Of a stretch of DNA of 21,347 nt, positions 19,923 through 21,347 are shown piece after piece. The position numbers were made by a program, and so were the translations under genes. Under the pieces are notes generated by a model. The model was not told where the DNA came from, ran no database searches, and was given only the letters and a program-made list of their open reading frames with translations. Each line of letters opens with the position of its first letter. Within the stretch, counting starts at the first letter, position 1. The DNA comes from Sphacelaria rigidula. Taxonomy: Eukaryota; Phaeophyceae; Sphacelariales. Location: contig CAXNAA020000432.1 in the NCBI GenBank assembly GCA_964200075.2, positions 1 through 21,347 on the forward strand, given 5' to 3'.

Positions 19923-20746
19923 AACGAAAAGGAGAGCAGAGAAGAATGGACCTAAGCGAGCGATGAAACCCAAGGACACAGTACAGCATGCACAAAAGCA
20001 CAACCAAGGAGCACCCCAAGATCATAGGCTGAGGGAAACTACAACGACCGATAAAAGAGAAAAAAAAAAAGGTGTACAAAACGACAGGCTCTCTCGATTA
20101 TTTCCGTCTTGGATTCCTCGCGAGCTATTGCTGGTGTTGCACTAGCGGTAGTGGCTCTCCGATCGACGACTCTCGATGCAGCAGCCATTCGGTTTTGATG
20201 AAGGTCCGATCTGAATTCGGAATTTCTCATACGACTAATCTATGCCGTTGCTGATGACACCATGCCGCCGTTCAATCAAGGCACCAAGGCACTTCGTACT
20301 TCATTAGTGTGACACTGGAATGTCCGTCTTCTGTGGTTGCTCGCGGTGTAACCCATTTTTATCGCACTCTCGACATATTCAACAGAGGAACCCAATAGCT
20401 AATTGCGCTGGCTGGTTCTGTTATTTCAATCGATACTCGACCTTCTCTTAAGTTCAACGGAAAATGTGACTTATCACGTGAGTTGGGCGTTTCAATCGTA
20501 TTCGTACATTTCCTGTATTTTGTTGGACCATTGACTTTTTTCCCTATCAATTTCGTTACGCCTCGTTTCAAGGTCACTCCACACTCGGCGGTGCAAGCGA
20601 TCACAGTGGTGGGCACAGCATCTGACCTAAGCGGATACTTCTTCATTGGGTTCGAGGGTTACTGGTCGGAGAAGATCGCCTACGATGCTTCCTCTGACGA
20701 TGTTGCATCCGCTCTTGCGGGAATCCCTGCCATCGGACACGTTAAT
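459..20746 (+). CDS. Partial giant PA14-FN3 repeat protein gene (26 internal exons)
   Basis: This is the spliced model of one gene that continues beyond both window ends. The 26 exons listed below sum to 4615 nt, that is one leading base plus exactly 1538 codons with no stop, and every donor/acceptor pair is phase-compatible. The domain order is: truncated PA14, then six FN3 modules, four of them interrupted by inserted beta-rich domains. Neither a membrane segment nor a signal peptide is visible, but both termini are missing. Paired cysteines and about 18 N-x-S/T sequons fit a secreted or surface protein. PA14 domains in known families often bind glycans, and FN3 arrays act as extended stalks, so an adhesin, cell-wall or surface-receptor role is plausible but not shown. 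I do not recognise a named gene. Exon borders were chosen from splice consensus, phase and domain continuity; individual borders could be off by a few codons. Confidence 0.85.
981..1142 (+). CDS. Exon 2: PA14 domain, C-terminal strands
   Basis: This exon encodes residues 39-92. The acceptor is 'ctccggcag|gac' and the donor 'gag|gtgagc', both phase 0. The reading includes 'GRLYSITIEFRENYGAAEARLMW', in two overlapping pieces LYSITIEFRENYGAAEA and AEARLMWRSEGQPLE. That is the PA14 signature 'G..Y.I.IeY.E..G.A.a.L.W.s'. Reading past the donor would lose the domain, whereas joining to exon 3 restores the expected 'VVPSNRLF' end. Intron 2 (508 bp) contains a short C tract at about 1600-1607 and nothing else I recognise. 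Confidence 0.93.
1651..1921 (+). CDS. Exon 3: end of PA14 and N-terminal half of FN3 module 1
   Basis: This exon encodes residues 93-182 plus one base. It opens with VVPSNRLFHGS, the last strand of PA14 ('vvPs.rLf'). A linker follows, then an FN3 start: KPSQPQEVSLSV, VTVSFIPPENDGGEAIEGY and MVEWW. After the 'YMVEWW' strand the chain enters a linker (AEVQTLKIGNGIDG) that leads into an inserted domain instead of the normal FN3 continuation. The donor g|gtaagt is strong and is the only phase 1 junction in the model. Confidence 0.93.
2731..2744. repeat. (TG)7 microsatellite
   Basis: Seven perfect TG units in intron 3. Confidence 0.9.
2851..2910. repeat. TACATA-rich low-complexity tract with small inverted repeat
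   Basis: Repeated 'catacata' units flanked by tactgta/tacagta arms, followed by an alternating 'atatatgcatatat' stretch. It lies inside intron 3 and could form a weak hairpin. Confidence 0.75.
3455..3575. repeat. CAATC-rich repeat block in intron 3
   Basis: At least eight interspersed CAATC/AATC units in two clusters (about 3455-3475 and 3510-3552). They alternate with related 'aatgactg.tgcc' and 'tgatgccg' strings. The same AATC core recurs in intron 6 and, in reverse complement (GATT), in intron 25 and the terminal intron. This suggests degenerate tandem repeats associated with a mobile or dispersed element. Confidence 0.7.
3948..4123 (+). CDS. Exon 4: inserted beta domain of module 1, first half
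   Basis: The first two bases complete a Gly codon with exon 3, giving 'GIDGGEMYV'. The exon continues to residue 241. Core strings are WDVSAAELEFALEW, IGEVSAYY and SRSYRVTFD. They match the pattern seen in the other inserts: 'v.aaELe.aLe....ig.V', then '.W.VTF'. The donor gat|gtgaga gives phase 0. This half has lost the clean 'SGxFxL' opening strand seen in the other inserts. A 538-bp intron with no other feature follows. Confidence 0.85.
4662..4817 (+). CDS. Exon 5: inserted beta domain of module 1, second half
   Basis: This exon encodes residues 242-293, acceptor 'cgtgcag|tcg', donor cag|gtgggc, phase 0. It reads SEMGDISAMSVDASGL and then SVNVVVCADGS, so the join to exon 4 restores 'RVTFD-SEMGDIS'. 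This is the insert motif 'W.VTF....GDi..m.vd.s.L....a.V.V'. The exon ends in a Gly/Ser-rich stretch with a second Cys (AVMCLGS), a possible disulfide partner for the first. Intron 5 (736 bp) holds a T9 tract near 5202 and a stretch near 5346 reading 'acaatcagtcaatt', a possible remnant of the CAATC repeat. Confidence 0.86.
5554..5739 (+). CDS. Exon 6: C-terminal half of FN3 module 1
   Basis: This exon encodes residues 294-355, acceptor 'tacaccag|acc', donor aag|gtagag, phase 0. The end of the exon gives the closing FN3 strands: FEFTVEDLEQ, then GFNMRVSAMNSAGYGRPS. The 'RVSA.N..GyG' signature completes the FN3 fold opened in exon 3, after about 130 residues of inserted sequence. Intron 6 (408 bp) carries a dispersed-repeat copy near its 3' end. 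Confidence 0.87.
5990..6060 (-). repeat. Dispersed repeat copy in intron 6 (CAATC tract plus conserved block)
   Basis: Read on the - strand, this is a GATT tract followed by a block containing 'tctcacattagctgattgca' and then 'cagcccgtgg'. The same arrangement, with few differences over about 40 bp next to the tract, occurs on the + strand at 20891-20953, and a more diverged copy occurs at 19353-19465. The copies differ mainly in GATT unit number. This looks like the end of a dispersed, probably transposable, element. Confidence 0.7.
6148..6258 (+). CDS. Exon 7: FN3 module 2, N-terminal strands
   Basis: This exon encodes residues 356-392, acceptor 'cctcag|cca', donor gag|gtgagc, phase 0. It reads PSDVPLPPASAELFLIADDP then TGLRVYWTDVTKDRGSE, an FN3 start ('p..P..v.l......l.V.W..p...gg'). 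The usual 'PP..DGG' is degraded to 'DVTKDRGSE'. A 401-bp intron without other content follows. Confidence 0.83.
6660..6815 (+). CDS. Exon 8: FN3 module 2, middle strands; GC donor
   Basis: This exon encodes residues 393-444, acceptor 'gtttccag|gtg', phase 0. It reads VISFVVEYSTMENFTES, the 'Y.VEys' strand of FN3, and ends YETDVTGLQ ('vtGL..g'). The frame needs to leave the exon at cag|gcaagt, a GC donor with otherwise perfect consensus. Reading through adds only 12 codons before a stop. This module has no inserted domain: about 45 residues separate the two FN3 strands, a usual spacing. Confidence 0.84.
7142..7152. repeat. Poly-C tract (11 C)
   Basis: Homopolymer C run in intron 8, which is 574 bp and otherwise featureless. 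Indel polymorphism or sequencing error is likely here. Confidence 0.9.
7390..7494 (+). CDS. Exon 9: FN3 module 2, C-terminal strands
   Basis: This exon encodes residues 445-479, acceptor 'ggcgcag|tct', donor gat|gtgagt, phase 0. It reads SGMPYFFRVSAVNAQGTGES, then a spacer ending TPAYLAP. It completes 'VTGLQ-SGMPYFFRVSAVNAQGTG', a textbook FN3 ending. At 105 bp it is the shortest exon in the model. Intron 9 (538 bp) has no other recognisable content. Confidence 0.87.
8033..8166 (+). CDS. Exon 10: FN3 module 3, N-terminal half
   Basis: This exon encodes residues 480-523 plus two bases, acceptor 'gacccag|gcg', donor tc|gtgagt, phase 2. It reads GVTLSIVPAGGAVSVM, then TSLHVSFAAPANENGSPVES, the FN3 pattern 'tsl.V.f..P...gg.pv.sY'. 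The split Ser codon (tc|g) is followed by 'YLVEWW' in exon 11. An identical split position occurs at exon 16/17. Intron 10 is 584 bp without other features. Confidence 0.86.
8751..8973 (+). CDS. Exon 11: FN3 strand and first insert of module 3
   Basis: One base completes Ser, then YLVEWWMASEVLRSEVQVI. The insert follows: TISGNFRLSWGEDGEETDY, VELEAALEGL and IRDVQ. This is the clearest 'SGnFrLsw.g..T..l..d....ele.aLe.L..i.dV' example in the window. The acceptor is a less common gtaag|g, chosen because it alone restores the S-Y-L-V-E-W-W frame. The donor is cag|gtgaaa, phase 0. Intron 11 is 420 bp. Confidence 0.88.
9394..9537 (+). CDS. Exon 12: module 3 first insert, second half
   Basis: This exon encodes residues 599-646, acceptor 'cgcacag|gtc', donor gag|gtgaat, phase 0. 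It reads VTRAANSASGHEWSVTFLTD, so the join makes 'DVQ-VTR......GHEWSVTFL', the expected second half of the insert. The rest, SRMVASYNGLVGSFGGGITLE, is Ser/Gly-rich. There is no in-frame ATG near its start, so it is easily missed by ATG-based ORF scans. Confidence 0.9.
9696..9755. repeat. 3 x 20-bp tandem repeat
   Basis: Three consecutive copies of 'ggtaatctaatataaycact' with one to three substitutions each, in intron 12 (416 bp). Confidence 0.9.
9954..10151 (+). CDS. Exon 13: module 3 second, distinct insert
   Basis: This exon encodes residues 647-712, acceptor 'ggcgcag|gtg', donor gag|gtaagt, phase 0. It reads GVVTVEAVGGDYNVSVVSGQ, then LQAGLFIDLDGEAYEIDSV and ETITLVE. This resembles a small beta unit of the type 'l..Gd.i.i.g..y.v.sv....itL', different from the 'SGxFxL' inserts. 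A stronger pyrimidine-rich acceptor at 9893 would put a stop straight after the join in this phase, so 9954 is preferred. Intron 13 is 337 bp. Confidence 0.8.
10489..10817 (+). CDS. Exon 14: end of FN3 module 3 and start of module 4
   Basis: This exon encodes residues 713-821 plus two bases and is the largest exon. The acceptor is 'ctcatag|gcg' (phase 0) and the donor ag|gtgatt (phase 2). It begins AFAGRSLNYTANFGSSVPG, which closes the exon 13 unit. A Ser-rich stretch precedes LWYTITGLETAEPYFVRVSA, the closing FN3 strands of module 3. After PAYLAPPRQVP it opens the next FN3 with GGVHLFPATSTSL. A TAG immediately upstream in frame C forms part of the acceptor. Confidence 0.86.
11293..11521 (+). 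CDS. Exon 15: FN3 module 4 (uninterrupted)
   Basis: The first base completes Arg (ag|g), giving 'TSLRVLWNSPPADGGSSVTK', then YKIEWDSDSSFESGS. Next come CATSPCEYTVPNLAKGQPYF and VRVFAYNQ. This is a compact FN3 with no insert. The CxxxxC pair just before 'EYTVPNLAKG' could form a small disulfide loop. The acceptor is gaaaag|g, weak in the last bases but preceded by 'ctcccttctgttgg'. The donor is cag|gttcgg, phase 0. Intron 15 (239 bp) is the shortest. Confidence 0.9.
11761..11921 (+). CDS. Exon 16: FN3 module 5, N-terminal half
   Basis: This exon encodes residues 899-951 plus two bases, acceptor 'ctacgcag|gag', donor tc|gtaagt, phase 2. It starts EGFSESGALSSPPNEAP, the tail of module 4. A new FN3 follows: SPPPSVEVFPASATSILVGF then APSNDDGGKPVTS. 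The split Ser codon at 'VTS|Y' is at the same place as in exon 10. Intron 16 is 362 bp with a short T run and nothing else. Confidence 0.92.
12284..12436 (+). CDS. Exon 17: FN3 strand and first insert of module 5, opening
   Basis: One base completes Ser, then YKVEWDAIGLEGYYAGGSPA. The insert starts with DVQALEASASRNDIGGYFLL and SY. This matches 'eVQ.l......isG.F.Ls' of module 3. It ends with 'ag' (phase 2), donor ag|gtgtag. The acceptor is gaaacag|a. The split codon is completed as Arg by exon 18. Confidence 0.89.
12437..13912. other. Intron 17 (1476 bp)
   Basis: No coding exon, transposase-like reading frame or structured RNA was recognised. The + strand open frames at 13037-13363 and 13434-13664 have no family resemblance, and neither is needed to keep frame or domain continuity between exons 17 and 18. 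Confidence 0.7.
13913..14018 (+). CDS. Exon 18: first insert of module 5, middle
   Basis: This exon completes Arg, then reads GLLSDPVPVDASPEEFENKL, KALATVPGGVSVSRE. This is the 't..i.vdaspee.e..L.al..v.gvsVsR' helix-and-strand part of the insert. The acceptor is 'gtggcag|g' and the donor gag|gtaagt, phase 0. Despite a 1.5-kb preceding intron the phase matches exon 17 exactly, which supports the assignment. Intron 18 (739 bp) shows no further feature. Confidence 0.86.
14758..15024 (+). CDS. Exon 19: first insert of module 5, end, plus acidic Ser-rich linker
   Basis: This exon encodes residues 1039-1127, acceptor 'ccaccag|aat', donor cag|gttaga, phase 0. It opens NLPGDLGKYGRRWIISIPAE, matching the '.....G..W.VtF' strand that follows 'VsR' in the other inserts. 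NCFEGRVGLCP adds a possible disulfide pair. Then comes a low-complexity Ser/Asp/Glu/Thr-rich region (NETSDSLSDDLRSTGDE). It ends with SRWIEGWRGFEQQ, which leads into the next insert. The acidic stretch is unlike the other modules. The exon end is the less certain border. Confidence 0.78.
15025..15932. other. Intron 19 (908 bp)
   Basis: No exon, repeat or RNA feature recognised. 'GFEQQ-TVSLGVTNGSLSGTF' is continuous across it in phase 0 and matches the spacing of other inserts, so no exon appears to be missing. Confidence 0.7.
15933..16043 (+). CDS. Exon 20: second tandem insert of module 5, opening
   Basis: This exon encodes residues 1128-1164, acceptor 'cccgtgtag|acg', donor cag|gtgtgc, phase 0. 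It reads TVSLGVTNGSLSGTFRLRYG then DQATPPLEANASAEAVQ. This is a near-ideal 'lsGtFrLryg.q.t.pl.anasAeavq' insert start. It has no in-frame ATG and the overlapping frames are also open, so it is hidden from simple ORF scans. Intron 20 is 418 bp. Confidence 0.84.
16462..16584 (+). CDS. Exon 21: second tandem insert of module 5, middle
   Basis: This exon encodes residues 1165-1205, acceptor 'ggtaccag|gtg', donor aag|gtgcgc, phase 0. It reads VALRGLGSGMLGGVAVKRKT, then EADSFQWTLVLLSK. Joined to exon 20 this gives 'aeavqVALRGL...GGVaVkR.......fqWtlvlls', the standard progression of the insert. It is also hidden from ATG-based scans. Intron 21 (595 bp) contains an open, in-phase segment treated in the findings. 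Confidence 0.84.
17180..17359 (+). CDS. Exon 22: second tandem insert of module 5, end
   Basis: This exon encodes residues 1206-1265, acceptor 'gcttcag|ttg', donor gag|gtgagg, phase 0. It reads LSATDALSIDASQVTRSDFD, then VANVTRLVTGW. The string 'TDALSIDASQV' aligns by eye with 'GDISAMSVDASGL' of exon 5, the strand after 'W.VTF'. It ends in a Ser-rich linker (SNSSYQQHE) before the FN3 closing strands. Intron 22 is 316 bp. Confidence 0.78.
17676..17906 (+). CDS. Exon 23: end of FN3 module 5 and start of module 6
   Basis: This exon encodes residues 1266-1342, acceptor 'acaacag|ctg', donor gtg|gtgaga, phase 0. It reads LSGLMKGASYHVRVSAYNGV, closing the FN3 opened in exon 16 about 300 residues earlier. 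Then come GDAPEPLPRVEVEAASPTSL and SISWSPPNDVMGGEVMSYQV, opening module 6. The intron interrupts the 'YqV|EWD' strand in phase 0, shifted from the phase 2 position used in modules 3 and 5. Confidence 0.9.
18158..18451 (+). CDS. Exon 24: module 6 first insert
   Basis: This exon encodes residues 1343-1440, acceptor 'aactcag|gaa', donor cag|gtgggc, phase 0. It starts EWDSGRSVTEQQLIRISNAV, completing 'SYQV-EWD'. The insert follows in one exon: VSGTFRLSMDGVVTASIPHN, then IASALTALPNVAGPVEVV, then SAWRVAFVSNVGDLSLMTVQ. This single exon holds what modules 3 and 5 split between two or three exons, so it is the best reference for the insert family. Intron 24 (756 bp) has no other feature. Confidence 0.92.
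19208..19327 (+). CDS. Exon 25: module 6 first insert, end
   Basis: This exon encodes residues 1441-1480, acceptor 'gtgtttcag|gcg', donor aag|gtagtg, phase 0. It reads ASSLRGVNVVAEVEEIAKGI, then VPPFDQGTVGINVKSLGAAK. It continues 'GDLSLMTVQ-ASSLRGVNVVAEV', the last strands of the insert. The open frame extends upstream to 18890, but exon 24 joins in phase only at the 19208 acceptor with domain continuity. Confidence 0.86.
19353..19465 (+). repeat. Dispersed repeat copy in intron 25
   Basis: A GATT tandem tract (about 19354-19378) is followed by 'ggttgagtttcacatgttgg' and 'ctgat', then after a gap by 'cccagccgtggtcac'. The order and spacing match the terminal-intron copy at 20891-20953, with more divergence. 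The orientation is opposite to the intron 6 copy. Confidence 0.65.
19897..19922. repeat. (GA)13 microsatellite
   Basis: Thirteen perfect GA units inside the purine-rich part of intron 25. Confidence 0.9.
20573..20746 (+). CDS. Exon 26: module 6 second tandem insert, opening
   Basis: This exon encodes residues 1481-1538, acceptor 'gtttcaag|gtc', donor aat|gtaagt, phase 0. It reads VTPHSAVQAITVVGTASDLS, GYFFIGFEGYWSEKIAYDAS and DVASALAGIPAIGHVN. It is another 'lsGyFfigfeg...ki.yDAS..dvasaLa.ip.ighV' insert start, directly after the first insert as in module 5. The remaining half and the closing FN3 strands must lie beyond the window. Confidence 0.88.
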
Positions 20747-20890
20747 GTAAGTTCCAGCGTGTTAAGTACCACGAGCGCGGTGAATTTTCAAACATAATTT
20801 AAGTTTGCAGGATTTATGTGTCATATGCCATCAGCATTAACGCGAGTTGGGCTTTTGTTCCATGGACATTGGCATCCACACATGTTCGGG

Positions 20891-20953
20891 GTTGGTTGAT
20901 TCAATTATTGATTATCTCACATTGGCTGATTGCAACAACCCAGCCCGTGGTCA
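20891..20953 (+). repeat. Dispersed repeat copy in the terminal intron
   Basis: It reads 'ggttgatt', a short degenerate GATT tract, 'tctcacattggctgattgca', then 'acaacccagcccgtgg'. It is nearly identical to the reverse complement of 5990-6060 apart from the number of GATT units. Purine-rich sequence follows it, as in intron 25. Confidence 0.75.
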
Positions 20954-21050
20954 GGAGCAGCAACAAAAAGAACAGAATAAGGGAAAAGAAGGAAAGAAAC
21001 AGAAAAGACAGAAGCAACAGCCACAGAAAGGAATTAAGCATGGAAGCAGC

Positions 21051-21108
21051 GACAACAACAACAACAACAACGACGACGACAACAACGACAACAACGACAA
21101 CAACAAAC
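21051..21108. repeat. AAC/GAC trinucleotide repeat
   Basis: About 19 triplets of aac interspersed with gac in the terminal intron. The open frames it creates (poly-Thr, poly-Asn, poly-Val) are artefacts of the repeat. Confidence 0.9.
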
Positions 21109-21281
21109 ACACAAATACAAACAACACAGCCAGATGATTATATCGCATTCCGTAGCCGATTGCAACACTACAGCTCGTCATCAGAAAAAATGGAGAAAAA
21201 TGAAAGAAAATAATAAATAGAAGAATGAAACGTAGGGAAAGGAATGCAAGAGGCAAACAGACAGAGCCAGGCTCGTTTCCC

Positions 21282-21293
21282 GGGGGGGGGGGG
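21282..21293. repeat. Poly-G tract (12 G)
   Basis: Homopolymer G run near the window end, probably variable in length or prone to sequencing error. Confidence 0.9.
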
Positions 21294-21347
21294 CGTACTC
21301 ATTTGTTGCTTGCCTTAGTCGTTAGAGATCATGCATGCCATAGTCAT

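Larger units (their letters stand above)
19328..20572. other. Intron 25 (1245 bp), dispersed repeat and purine-rich sequence
   Basis: It contains a GATT tract and a dispersed-repeat block, a long A/G-rich + strand from about 19440 to 20080 including (GA)13 and A11, and a 21-bp near-copy of exon 25 at 20265-20285. Open frames on both strands here are low-complexity (Ser/Leu/Phe-rich on the - strand) and are not credible genes. Confidence 0.75.
20747..21347. other. Start of the terminal intron, continues past window end
   Basis: It begins with a strong gtaagt donor. It holds a dispersed-repeat copy, a purine-rich stretch, an AAC/GAC microsatellite and a G12 run. No further exon of the gene was found. 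Confidence 0.7.

Noticed and set aside
19635-20079. Hydrophobic Ser/Leu/Phe-rich - strand frames as small membrane proteins
   Set aside because: They arise from the CT side of (GA)n and A-rich tracts. Low-complexity artefact.
20901-21256. Poly-Val, poly-Thr and poly-Asn frames
   Set aside because: They are translations of the AAC/GAC microsatellite in different frames.

Overview
The window reads as eukaryotic genomic DNA holding one large split gene on the + strand. I can assemble 26 internal exons from 459 to 20746. Every junction keeps the reading frame, and together they give 1538 uninterrupted codons after one leading base. The gene runs off both ends: no start codon, signal peptide, stop codon or polyadenylation site can be assigned here. 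I find no credible gene on the - strand and no rRNA, tRNA or CRISPR. Exons are 105-329 bp. Introns are about 240-2030 bp, with GT-AG borders except one GC-AG.

Organism: the exon/intron size pattern, a huge FN3-repeat protein, inserted modules of the form 'SGxFxLxxxG...dasa...aLxxL..V.V.R', and intronic CAATC/GATT simple repeats suggest a stramenopile, most likely a brown alga. This is inference. Intron-poor lineages such as most oomycetes fit less well.

Layout, with residues numbered from the first complete codon of the model. Positions 459-1690 hold the C-terminal two thirds of a PA14 domain (residues 1-~110). Six fibronectin III modules follow. Module 1 (exons 3-6) is an FN3 fold interrupted by an inserted beta-rich domain. 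Module 2 (exons 7-9) is a plain FN3. Module 3 (exons 10-14) is an FN3 interrupted by one insert of the same family plus a different second insert. Module 4 (exons 14-16) is a plain FN3. Module 5 (exons 16-23) is an FN3 interrupted by two tandem inserts. Module 6 (exons 23-26) starts an FN3, then one insert and the start of a second, and leaves the window. The inserts lie between the 'Y.VEW' strand and the 'GL..G..Y.VRVSA.N' strand of FN3. They therefore look nested inside the fold rather than placed between FN3 domains.

The product is probably a very large secreted or cell-surface protein. PA14 domains are often carbohydrate-binding, FN3 arrays are extended spacers, and the sequence has scattered N-glycosylation sequons and paired cysteines. 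The ligand and biological role cannot be read from the sequence.

Non-coding content: the introns carry simple repeats, a 3 x 20-bp tandem array, and a dispersed repeat (GATT/CAATC tract joined to a conserved block) in introns 6 and 25 and the terminal intron. Intron 25 and the terminal intron are strongly purine-rich on the + strand. The remaining introns of 240-760 bp show nothing beyond splice sites.
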